Shown here: positions 19,386 to 29,583 of the stretch, piece after piece | How the letters are laid out: every line of letters starts with the position of its first letter | Numbering within the stretch: the first letter of the stretch is position 1 | Assembly (NCBI GenBank): GCA_013824165.1 | Contig: PNNH01000107.1 | Location: 1 to 64,000 of the forward strand | Direction: 5' to 3' | From: Methylibium sp. | GTDB taxonomy: Bacteria; Pseudomonadota; Gammaproteobacteria; Burkholderiales; Burkholderiaceae_C | DNA length: 64,000 nucleotides | Notes under the pieces: generated by a model | The model's database searches: none | What the model was told of the DNA's origin: nothing | Seen by the model: only the letters and a program-made list of their open reading frames with translations | Program-made: the position numbers and the translations under genes

Positions 19386-19841
19386 TCAGTCGCGGCCGTG
19401 GCCCCGGCCATGGCCGTCGCGCCGGTCATCGCGGCGATCATCACGCCTGTCATCCCGGCGATCACGGCGGTACTCCGGATGGCGGTCGTAATAGTGCGGC
19501 ACATAGTCGCGCTGATACCAGTCGTCGCGCACGAAATAGACCGGCCGGCCGCAAGCGTCATAGCGGCTGCAATGCTTGCGCCAGTTGCGCTCATGACCAG
19601 GAGGCACGCGCAGATAGACCGGCGCATAGACCACCCGAGGTGCCCGGTGGATCAGCACCGGCTCGGCGTAGATCAGACGCGGTCGCGGCGCGTCACCGAG
19701 ATCGATGCGGCCATAGAACCCTGGCTGGCCGATCTGCACCGACACGCCCACATCCATATCGCGCGCCTGCGCGCCGGGCAGGCAGACCGCCAGACCGAGA
19801 CCCAGTCCGCCCAGCATCATCAGCAAGTTCTTGATCGCCAT
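19386..19841 (-). CDS. Small secreted protein with Arg-Asp repeat tail
   Basis: 151 aa (ATG 19841; another ATG directly precedes it). Residues 1-26 are a Sec signal peptide ending ALPGAQA-like (CLPGAQARD). The mature part is rich in Tyr, Pro and His (APVYLRVPPGHERNWRKHCSRYDACGRPVYFVRDDWY) with two Cys. The last 30 residues are an (R)RDD repeat followed by a GHGRGHGRD tail. Such proteins are common in this bacterial group and have no assigned function. The gene is convergent with the amidase gene and divergent from aconitase. Confidence 0.7.
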   Translation of the reverse strand: MAIKNLLMMLGGLGLGLAVCLPGAQARDMDVGVSVQIGQPGFYGRIDLGDAPRPRLIYAEPVLIHRAPRVVYAPVYLRVPPGHERNWRKHCSRYDACGRPVYFVRDDWYQRDYVPHYYDRHPEYRRDRRDDRRDDRRDDRRDGHGRGHGRD

Positions 19842-19991
19842 CACAAATCTCCTTGGTCTGCGCTCTCAACGCGCCAAGCAGCCTGGCGATGACCGCCGAA
19901 ACCAACGCTTACACCCTGCCGGATTGCCCCTTGTCATGAAATCCGGCCGGGGGCTGCGCACAATGCCTGCATCCCGAACCAGGAGAAGCCC

Positions 19992-22727
<2,736 letters not shown>

Positions 22728-22793
22728 GGCGGCTGAGCGGGGGGCTTGGGCGCGGCAACGGAATGCAGGATTGAAACCTGACAGGCGCGCTGT

Positions 22794-22803
22794 ACCTTGA
22801 GCC
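22794..22803 (+). promoter_or_regulatory. Motif shared by kinase and eCIS upstream regions
   Basis: ACCTTGAGCC occurs here upstream of the kinase gene and again at 24430-24439 upstream of the eCIS cap gene. Each copy is preceded, 13 and 20 bp earlier, by an inverted repeat of CAGG and CCTG (22766-22780 and 24397-24409). This could be a common promoter or regulator site. The match is short and may be chance. Confidence 0.3.
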
Positions 22804-22936
22804 GGCTCCAGGCATAGCAAGAGCTTACAGATTGACGCCGCCCGGAGCGCCGGCCGAGACTTGTACTCGTGCAATGCCTGCGCCTTGCAGGCACGCCAAG
22901 AAGCAGTCTGTATCCAGGACAGAGGAGCTAGCCCCC

Positions 22937-23614
22937 GTGTCAGAAGTTGGACTCGAAGGACTCGGCTCTGCCGTGCCGCCCCCGGCGTTTGTAGCGCCGC
23001 CCCCGGTGCCGGATGCTGCGCAGCGCCTCGCGCAGCGTCTGCACGACGATCTCGCGCAGCTGCTGACGCTGGCGCTGATTCAGATCGACGAGATCCGCAG
23101 CGATGACGCGGATCGCGCCCGCCTGGCACATGAGCGAGCCCGGCAGCTGGTGCGCCTGGCTCTGCATTCCGTGCGCTACGCCATCGATGGCCTGAAGAAG
23201 GATGCCATCGACGATCTGCCGCGCGCGCTGGCCGAGCGCGCCGAGCAGCTCTCGCAGCAGTGCGGCAGCCCGATTGCCTTCAGCAGCAGCCTCACCGGCC
23301 CTGAACTGCCGCCCGATGTGGCCGAGCTGATGCTGGCCGCCGCCAGCGAACTGATGATCAATGCCTGCAAGCATGCCCCAGGCGTGCCGCTGCATGTGGC
23401 CATCGCGCGCCACGGCCGCGGCGTCGCCCTGATCGTGCGCGATCACGGTCCCGGCTTCGACCCGCAGCAACCGGCGGCAGCCGGCAGCGGACTCGGCCTG
23501 TGCAGCCTGCGCGAGCGCCTCCATGACATGGGACTGAACCTGGTGCTCCAGGCGGCTCCCGGCCTGGGCGTGCATGCCCGCATCATCTGGGAACCGGAGA
23601 GCTTTCAGCCATGA
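22937..23614 (+). CDS. Soluble NarL-type histidine kinase without a sensor domain
   Basis: 225 aa from GTG 22937, which has AGAGGAG 9 nt upstream; a longer in-frame reading begins at 22832. The HisKA_3 box has the phospho-accepting His at about residue 36 (QRLHDDLAQLL). The ATPase part shows the N box ASELMINACKHAPG, G1 RDHGPGFD and G2 GSGLGLCSLRERL. There is no membrane helix and only about 30 Pro-rich residues before the His box, so it must take its signal through a partner. Its stop overlaps the response regulator start by 4 bp. Location directly upstream suggests control of the injection system. Confidence 0.88.
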   Translation: MSEVGLEGLGSAVPPPAFVAPPPVPDAAQRLAQRLHDDLAQLLTLALIQIDEIRSDDADRARLAHERARQLVRLALHSVRYAIDGLKKDAIDDLPRALAERAEQLSQQCGSPIAFSSSLTGPELPPDVAELMLAAASELMINACKHAPGVPLHVAIARHGRGVALIVRDHGPGFDPQQPAAAGSGLGLCSLRERLHDMGLNLVLQAAPGLGVHARIIWEPESFQP

Positions 23615-24279
23615 AAACCCGCGTCATCGTTGCCGACGACCACCGCATCGTCCGCGAGGGCCTGGTGGCCCTGCTGAATCACGAACACGACATCGAGGTG
23701 GTGGCCGAGGCGCGCGACGGCATGGAGCTGGTGCGTCTGGCCCGCCAGCTGCGGCCTGATGCGCTGCTTGTCGACCTGGCCATGCCCTGTATGAACGGCA
23801 TCGAGGCGATACGGCGCCTGCGCAGCGAGCCGCTGAACTGCAAGATCCTGTGCCTGAGCGTCAACGAGCAGCCGCAACAGGTGCAGGCGGCGCTCGATGC
23901 CGGCGCCAACGGCTATGTACTCAAGGAAAACTCCTTCGACGAACTGGCGCGCGGCGTGCGCCGCGTGATGGCGGGCCAGCTCTACCTCAGTGGGGAACTG
24001 GTCGGCGGCCTGCTGCAAGGTCAGCGCGGTGGGCCGGAGACCAGCAGCCGCTGCGAAACAGCACGGCTGACCCCGCGCGAACGCCAGATGGTGCAGCTGC
24101 TGTCCGAGGGCTACACCGCTCAGCAGATCGCGCATCAGTTGCACCTCAGCGCCAAGACCGTCGCGACGCACCGTGAGCATGTGTTTGCCAAGCTGCAGAT
24201 CCAGGGCATCGCCGAGCTGACGCGCTTCGCGCTGCGCGAGGGCCTGAGCTCGCTCGACGTGCGCCTGCCGCGCGCCTGA
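23611..24279 (+). CDS. NarL/LuxR family response regulator
   Basis: 222 aa. The receiver domain (residues 1-120) has VIVADDHRIVREGLVALLN, the phospho-acceptor Asp at residue 55 (ALLVDLAMPCMNG) and KILCLSVNE, with the conserved Lys in YVLKENSFDEL. The C-terminal LuxR helix-turn-helix (about 153-197) is LTPRERQMVQLLSEGYTAQQIAHQLHLSAKTVATHREHVFAKL. It forms an operon with the kinase and ends 200 bp before the first injection-system gene, which it may activate. The 24280-24479 gap holds a copy of a motif also found before the kinase gene, but no clear terminator. Confidence 0.92.
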   Translation: MKTRVIVADDHRIVREGLVALLNHEHDIEVVAEARDGMELVRLARQLRPDALLVDLAMPCMNGIEAIRRLRSEPLNCKILCLSVNEQPQQVQAALDAGANGYVLKENSFDELARGVRRVMAGQLYLSGELVGGLLQGQRGGPETSSRCETARLTPRERQMVQLLSEGYTAQQIAHQLHLSAKTVATHREHVFAKLQIQGIAELTRFALREGLSSLDVRLPRA

Positions 24280-24479
24280 GCCCTCAGCGCCAGCGCACTC
24301 GGCATTCTTCCTAGGGACAGACCCGCAGTGCGTTTGGCGTTGCCCATGGCGGCTGCGCCGATGCCGCGGGATTCCCCCATCAGACGATTGCCGACACAGG
24401 TTCAGCCTGCGTCCGATGGCGCACACCCGACCTTGAGCCTACCTTTGCGTACAAGGACCGCCGCAGCTCACCGCCCCTC

Positions 24480-25067
24480 ATGATCGACTCCGCACTCAGC
24501 CAGTTGGCCGAACAGCTCAACGAGCATCTGCGTCGGCGCTTTCGTCTGAGCGAGGACTTGGCCGTGCTGTCCAATCTGCACGAACAGAACGGTGCGCTAG
24601 TGCCCCTGGTCAACAACAAGCTGGTGCTGTTCCTGGCCGGCGTCGAACGCGACACCGTCGCCTACCGCGCCAGCGTCGGGCAGGCGCAGGGCCTGAGCGC
24701 GCATCTCTCGACGCCCGAACCGATCTACCTGAACCTGCTGATGATGTGCGCCGCCAACTTCAGCGGCAGCAACTATCCCGAGGCGCTGAAGTTCTTGTCC
24801 GGCGCGATCGGCTTCTTCCAGTCCAAGCCGGTGCTCGACCATCAGAACTCCCCGGACCTGGATGAACGGCTGGAGCGGCTGATCCTGAACATCGAGAACC
24901 TCAGCAGCTCGGAGATGCACAGCCTGTGGGGCATACACAGCGGGCGCTATCTGCCCTCGGTGCTCTACCGGGTACGCATGGTCAGCGTTGACGGCCAGCA
25001 CATCAGCAGCCGCTCGACGCCCATCCGCCAGGTCGATGCCAGCGGCGAAACACGGAGGCCCTCATGA
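24480..25067 (+). CDS. eCIS cap protein, Afp16/Pvc16-like (DUF4255)
   Basis: 195 aa. Start MIDSALSQLAEQLNEHLRRRFRL fits the DUF4255 family, although no ribosome site is visible. LVNNKLVLFLAGVERD and PIYLNLLMMCAANFSGSNYPEALKFLSGAIGFFQSKPVL are the family core. In Afp/PVC particles this protein caps the distal end of the tube and ends assembly. It is the first gene of a long plus-strand operon in which most neighbours overlap or are less than 30 bp apart. It overlaps the next gene by 4 bp. Confidence 0.9.
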   Translation: MIDSALSQLAEQLNEHLRRRFRLSEDLAVLSNLHEQNGALVPLVNNKLVLFLAGVERDTVAYRASVGQAQGLSAHLSTPEPIYLNLLMMCAANFSGSNYPEALKFLSGAIGFFQSKPVLDHQNSPDLDERLERLILNIENLSSSEMHSLWGIHSGRYLPSVLYRVRMVSVDGQHISSRSTPIRQVDASGETRRPS

Positions 25068-25774
25068 GTGTGCTCAGCTACCGGCTGCTGGCGCGCTTCC
25101 GAGTGCAGCATGCCTACTTCGCCGATGGCCTGGCACGCCAGATCAGTTTCCTCCCGGACGCGCCCACGCAGCGCTGGCTGAAGGACTTTGAACTGCTGTG
25201 CCGCTCCAACGGCCACAGCCTGAGCGTGCACCTGCCCGAGCATCGCAGCGCCGATCTACTCGCGGCCGCGCTCCGGCAGCCCGACCAGGCCAGCTTGAGC
25301 TTCGCGCTGCGTTGCAGCGATGCCGAATTCCCGCTCTACAGCGCCGATGTTCAGCTGCCCTCGCTGACGGTGTCCTTCGAAGTCGCCGACGGTGCAAGCC
25401 TGCAGGACTGGCTGGCCAGCCTGGGCCGCAGCGCCGAGCTGAAGCTGCAGGCGCGGCGCACGCACTGGAAGTACCTGCTGCTGGGCGACTGGCGGGAGCA
25501 CCAGCCGCGCATCGTCGATCCTTCGGGCCGCCTGAACTTTGAAGCCGCACCAGCTGAAACGCTCAGCGATGGCCGTCAGGCACTGGTGTTTCGCGCGCTG
25601 GCTGAGCTGCCGCTGGCGCAGCTCGGCCAGCCGCAGCTGCAGCTGTGCGACGGCTCGACCGAGCCGCCGCGTGTGCTTGTTTCCCGCCTCCCCGGCGCCG
25701 CACCTCGCGGACTGCAGCGCGAAACGCTGCAAGGCGAGCGCCGCGACGTATCGGAAATTTTCGTCAGTCGCTGA
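25064..25774 (+). CDS. Conserved eCIS-locus protein of unknown function
   Basis: 236 aa, overlapping the cap gene (ATGA) and ending 18 bp before the sheath gene. There is no signal peptide or membrane segment. The N-terminal part (LLARFRVQHAYFADGLARQISFLPDAPTQRWLKDFELLCRSNGHSLSV) alternates short beta strands with polar loops, then a domain rich in Leu and Trp. Not matched to any Afp/PVC component; proteins of similar size occur between cap and sheath genes in related loci, so a role in sheath or tube assembly is plausible. Confidence 0.65.
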   Translation: MSVLSYRLLARFRVQHAYFADGLARQISFLPDAPTQRWLKDFELLCRSNGHSLSVHLPEHRSADLLAAALRQPDQASLSFALRCSDAEFPLYSADVQLPSLTVSFEVADGASLQDWLASLGRSAELKLQARRTHWKYLLLGDWREHQPRIVDPSGRLNFEAAPAETLSDGRQALVFRALAELPLAQLGQPQLQLCDGSTEPPRVLVSRLPGAAPRGLQRETLQGERRDVSEIFVSR

Positions 25775-25792
25775 CCCAACCAGGAGATCCAG

Positions 25793-27646
25793 ATGGGTGC
25801 AATGAAGACGCCAGGCGTCTATATCGTCGAGAAGAACGCCTTCCCGAATTCCGTGGTCGAGGTCGCCACAGCGGTGCCGGCCTTCATCGGCCATACCGAG
25901 ACCGCCGACAACCGCAACACGCCGCTGCTGAACAAGCCCTGGCGCATCAGCTCGCTGGCCGAGTACGACCAGTACTTCGGCGGGCCGCCCAAGCCGGTGT
26001 TCTCGATCCGGGCCGAAACTGCTGATGACGGCCCCTCGGACTTCAAGGCCCTGACCGAAGCCGGCAACGCCGACAGCAAGAAGGGCTTCATGGTTGAGCA
26101 GCTGGCCGGCAAGGAGGGCGGCAGCTTCGGCCTCTACTACGGCATGCGGCACTTCTTCCAGAACAACGGCGGCGCTTGCTATGTGGTCTCGGTCGGCAAC
26201 TACAAACAGGACTTCGACGTCGACAAGTTCAAGGGCGGCATCACCGAACTGCTCAAGGAGCAGGAGCCGACGATGCTGGTGATTCCCGAAGCGGTGCGGC
26301 TGGAGCGCGAGGCCTGCAAAGATCTGCAGGAAGCCATGCTCTCGCATTGCGGCTACGCGATGAAGAACCGCTTCGCGATTCTGGATGTCTACGACGGTGC
26401 CAAGCCCATACTCGGTGACGGCTCGCCCATCGTGCAGTTCCGTGACGGCCTGGGCATCAACTTCCTCGACTTCGCCGCGGCCTACTATCCCTGGCTGGAA
26501 ACCACCGTGGTCGGCGAGAAGGAGCTGAGCTTCGACAACCTCGACCAGACCGGCCGCTCGCTGCTGCAGAAGCTGATGCGTATCGAGCTTGGCATCCCCA
26601 CAGACGCGGCCGCCCTGGCGGTGGCCAAGCAGCAGCTCAAGGACCTGAACACCGAGATCGAGAAACTGTCCGAGAACGCACTGCGCAACGAGGCGATCGG
26701 TAGCGCCAAGGCGCAGTTCCTGGCGCAGCAGGCCGCCACTGTCCGCAAGAGCGACGACGCCAAGGGCAAGACGGACGAGGAGATCAAGGCGCTGATCGAA
26801 GCGGCGCAGACCGCGGCGCTTGCCACGGCGCGCCAAGCCTATGTCGACAAGGCCAAGTTGGATGCAGAGAAGGCCGGCAAGACGGCCGAGGAAGCCACCC
26901 AGGCGGCCACCGACGCCGGCACGCTGTGGGACGGCAGCGACGGCTACATGATCGCGGCCGAGGACCTCAAGATTGCCGTCAAGTCGCGCGCCGACCTGCT
27001 GGACAAGACCCTGATCCGCATCAGCCCGGTCTACAAGGCCGCGATGACGGCAGCGCGCCGCCAGCTCAATGTGCTGCCGCCAAGCCCGGCGATGGCGGGC
27101 ATCTACACCATGGTGGACAACACACGCGGCGTCTGGAAGGCGCCCGCCAACGTCAGCGTGGCCGGCGTGGTGCGCCCCACGGTGGCGGTATCGGCCGCGC
27201 AGCAGGAAGACCTCAACGTCAACCCGCAGGGCAAGAGCATCAACGCGATCCGCGCCTTCATCGGCGAGGGTGTGCTGGTCTGGGGCGCACGCACGCTGGA
27301 CGGCAATAGCCTGGACTGGCGCTATGTGAATGTGCGCCGCACGATGATCATGCTGGAGGAGAGCTGCCGCCTGGCTGCCAAGGCCCTGGTTTTCGAGCCT
27401 AACGTTGCCAATACCTGGGTGACGATAAAAAGCATGATCACCAACTTCCTGACCAGCGTCTGGAAGCGCGGCGGCCTGATGGGCGCCGTGCCCGAGGATG
27501 CCTTCAGCGTGCACGTCGGCCTGGGCGAGACCATGACGCCCGACGACATCCTGGAGGGCATCCTGCGCGTCACCGTGCTGGTGGCGATGGTGAGGCCGGC
27601 CGAGTTCATCGAGATCACCTTCCAGCAGCAGATGCCCAAGTCCTGA
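25793..27646 (+). CDS. eCIS contractile sheath protein
   Basis: 617 aa with AGGAG 6 nt before the ATG. The start MKTPGVYIVEKNAFPNSVVEVATAVPAFIGHTE is the typical N-terminus of phage-type sheaths, and the C-terminal SPAMAGIYTMVDNTRGVWKAPANV, RRTMIMLEESCRLAAKALVFEPN and EITFQQQMPKS form the conserved core and inter-subunit strands. It is the only sheath gene here, whereas Afp and PVC have three. Residues about 267-378 are an Ala/Lys/Glu/Gln-rich, apparently coiled-coil insertion. Contraction of this protein drives the tube outward. Confidence 0.95.
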   Translation: MGAMKTPGVYIVEKNAFPNSVVEVATAVPAFIGHTETADNRNTPLLNKPWRISSLAEYDQYFGGPPKPVFSIRAETADDGPSDFKALTEAGNADSKKGFMVEQLAGKEGGSFGLYYGMRHFFQNNGGACYVVSVGNYKQDFDVDKFKGGITELLKEQEPTMLVIPEAVRLEREACKDLQEAMLSHCGYAMKNRFAILDVYDGAKPILGDGSPIVQFRDGLGINFLDFAAAYYPWLETTVVGEKELSFDNLDQTGRSLLQKLMRIELGIPTDAAALAVAKQQLKDLNTEIEKLSENALRNEAIGSAKAQFLAQQAATVRKSDDAKGKTDEEIKALIEAAQTAALATARQAYVDKAKLDAEKAGKTAEEATQAATDAGTLWDGSDGYMIAAEDLKIAVKSRADLLDKTLIRISPVYKAAMTAARRQLNVLPPSPAMAGIYTMVDNTRGVWKAPANVSVAGVVRPTVAVSAAQQEDLNVNPQGKSINAIRAFIGEGVLVWGARTLDGNSLDWRYVNVRRTMIMLEESCRLAAKALVFEPNVANTWVTIKSMITNFLTSVWKRGGLMGAVPEDAFSVHVGLGETMTPDDILEGILRVTVLVAMVRPAEFIEITFQQQMPKS

Positions 27647-27684
27647 GGCCGCAGCGCTGAACAGCAACGACAAGGAGAGTCCCC

Positions 27685-28143
27685 ATGGCTGACGACGGTT
27701 CCAAACAATCGACCAATGTGTGGCCGCTGCCCAAGTTCCACTTCCAGGTGAAGTGGGACTCGGCGGTGATGTCCTTCGAGGAAGTCTCGGGGCTGGACGC
27801 CGAGGCGCAGCCGATCGAATACCGGCATGGCGACAGCCCGGTGTTCTCGGCCATCAAGATGCCCGGGCTGAAGAAGTACGGCAACGTCACGATGAAGAAA
27901 GGCGTGTTCAAGTCGGACAACAAGTTCTGGGACTGGTTCAACCAGATCAAGATGAACACCATCAAGCGCGTGCCGGTCACCATCAGCCTGCTTGATGAAG
28001 AAGGCAAGCCGACCATGGTGTGGACGCTGACCAATGCCTGGCCCACCAAGGTCACCGGCACCGACCTGAAGGCCGAGGGCAACGAAGTGGCGATCGAGAC
28101 CATCGAGATCGCGCACGAAGGCCTGGCCATCGCCAACGGCTGA
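27685..28143 (+). CDS. eCIS inner tube protein, Afp1/Pvc1-like
   Basis: 152 aa, T4 gp19-like tail tube family. WPLPKFHFQVKWDSAVMSFEEVSGLD, the HGDSPVFSAIKMPGLKKYGNVTMKKGVF segment and the C-terminal NEVAIETIEIAHEGL are family signatures. Hexameric rings stack inside the sheath and form the channel that holds cargo. AAGGAGAG precedes the start. Confidence 0.95.
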   Translation: MADDGSKQSTNVWPLPKFHFQVKWDSAVMSFEEVSGLDAEAQPIEYRHGDSPVFSAIKMPGLKKYGNVTMKKGVFKSDNKFWDWFNQIKMNTIKRVPVTISLLDEEGKPTMVWTLTNAWPTKVTGTDLKAEGNEVAIETIEIAHEGLAIANG

Positions 28144-28156
28144 GGAAGGCCGTGCG

Positions 28157-28651
28157 ATGAGCTTGCAAAGCGCTGCCAGCGCAATTGGCGCGGCCCTGCT
28201 CCAGCAGGACTATCCCCCGGTTGCGTTTCACTTCTCGGTCAGCATCGGTGTGCTGCCCCTGCCCTTCGACACCTCATTCCAGGAAGTGTCGGGGCTGGAG
28301 CTGCAGATGGAGACCGAAGAGCTGGAGGAAGGTGGCGAGAACCGCTTCGTGCATCGGCTGCCCAAGGGCGTAAAGCAGGGCAAGCTGAGCCTGAAGCGAG
28401 GCATCGCCCCGCTCACCTCGCCCTTGCTGATCTGGTGCAAGGCCACGCTGGAGGGCGGGCTGACGCTGCCCATCCAGCCCCTGCCGGTGCTGGTGCAGTT
28501 GCGTGACGAGCAAGGCCTGCCGCGCCGTATCTGGATATGCGAGAACGCCTACCCGGTGCGCTGGGAGATCGAGAGCTTCAACTCGACCAAGAACGAGGCC
28601 GCCATCGAGCAGATCGAGCTGGCCTATCAATACTCGATGAGGATGCTATGA
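28157..28651 (+). CDS. eCIS tube-initiator protein, Afp5/Pvc5-like
   Basis: 164 aa, gp19-like. FSVSIGVLPLPFDTSFQEVSGLELQMETEELEEGGENRF and LKRGIAPLTSPLLIWCKATLEGGL are typical of the second tube protein, which in Afp joins the tube to the spike hub. It begins 13 bp after the main tube gene and its stop overlaps the next start by 4 bp. Confidence 0.92.
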   Translation: MSLQSAASAIGAALLQQDYPPVAFHFSVSIGVLPLPFDTSFQEVSGLELQMETEELEEGGENRFVHRLPKGVKQGKLSLKRGIAPLTSPLLIWCKATLEGGLTLPIQPLPVLVQLRDEQGLPRRIWICENAYPVRWEIESFNSTKNEAAIEQIELAYQYSMRML

Positions 28652-28860
28652 CGCTGGAAGTGCGCCAACTGGTCCTGAAGTCCTCGATTGGCGATGAGCC
28701 TGCGGAGCGGAGCAACAACGGCCCCGCCCGTGCCCAGGCGCAAAGCGCTGGCGGCGACTGCTGCGGCGACGACGAGGAGCGCCAGCAGCTGAAGTCCGAG
28801 ATTCTCGGCGAGTGCCGCCGCCTGCTGATGGAGCAGCTGCGGCAGCTCAGGGAGCGTTGA
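28648..28860 (+). CDS. Small eCIS protein, Afp6/Pvc6-like (DUF5908)
   Basis: 70 aa. The start MTLEVRQLVLKSSI and the C-terminal helix SEILGECRRLLMEQLRQLRER fit the DUF5908 family at this position of eCIS operons. A variable, Gly/Cys-rich middle separates them. Start (28648) and stop both overlap neighbours (ATGA, TGATG), which confirms it as a real gene. In Afp the homologue is dispensable for the visible structure and its role is unclear. Confidence 0.85.
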   Translation: MTLEVRQLVLKSSIGDEPAERSNNGPARAQAQSAGGDCCGDDEERQQLKSEILGECRRLLMEQLRQLRER

Positions 28861-29570
28861 TGTCGCTGGCCTCGCTCCTGTCGATCTCCGGCAGCAAACA
28901 GCCGCTGACGCTGACGCGCTGCAGCGAAGACAGCGCCGGCGTCGTCACGCCCGATACCAGCGCGGTCTACAAGCTGGTGATCAACCCGAGCGAGTTCAGC
29001 CATGAGCGCTCGATCTGCTACAACACCCGGCGCACCCAGGGCCAGACCGGAAATCCGGTGCGCTTCGCCGCCGTCAACCCGGACAAGCTGAACTTCGCCG
29101 TGGTGTTTGACGGCACCGGCGTGGTGCCGGTGCCCGCGGGCAACAGTGCGCCAGCTGATGTCAACGGCCAGCTCAAGGCCATGAGCGACATCGTCTACCG
29201 CTACAACGGCCAGAAGCATGAGCCGAATATCGTGCAGCTGGCCTGGGGGCAGCTGATCTTCACCGGGCGGCTGCAGTCCATCAGCACGCAGTACACGCTG
29301 TTCCGGCCGGACGGCGTGCCGCTGCGTGCCAAGTCCAGCCTGGCCTTCATCGGCTATCTGTCGATGCAGGAGGCCCAGCTCTCGGCCGACCGCTCCTCGC
29401 CCGACCTCAGCCACCTGGTGCTGGTGCGCGAAGGCGACACCCTGCCGCTGCTGTGCCAGCAGGTCTATGGCGACAGCCGCTATTACCCCGAGGTGGCGCG
29501 ATTCAACGGTCTGCGCCAGTTCCGGCGCCTGCCAGCGGGCCTGACGCTGCACTTTCCTCCGCTCGCCTGA
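28860..29570 (+). CDS. eCIS baseplate hub protein with LysM domain, Afp7/Pvc7-like
   Basis: 236 aa from ATG 28860, which shares one base with the upstream stop. The N-terminal 160 residues have VINPSEFSHERSICYNTRRTQGQTGNP, typical of Afp7. The C-terminal LysM (LVLVREGDTLPLLCQQVYGDSRYYPEVARFNGLRQFRRLPAGLTLHFPP, residues about 180-235) matches the T4 gp53-like LysM of these proteins. It staples the tube initiator to the spike and baseplate. Confidence 0.92.
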   Translation: MSLASLLSISGSKQPLTLTRCSEDSAGVVTPDTSAVYKLVINPSEFSHERSICYNTRRTQGQTGNPVRFAAVNPDKLNFAVVFDGTGVVPVPAGNSAPADVNGQLKAMSDIVYRYNGQKHEPNIVQLAWGQLIFTGRLQSISTQYTLFRPDGVPLRAKSSLAFIGYLSMQEAQLSADRSSPDLSHLVLVREGDTLPLLCQQVYGDSRYYPEVARFNGLRQFRRLPAGLTLHFPPLA

Positions 29571-29583
29571 CAGGCACCGCAGC

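Noticed and set aside
19386-19460. CRISPR-like short repeats
   Set aside because: The repeats are in-frame codons for an Arg-Asp tail of a secreted protein, with no spacers or cas genes.
25256-27673. Minus-strand open frame of 805 codons
   Set aside because: It is antisense to the sheath gene, which has conserved N- and C-terminal motifs.
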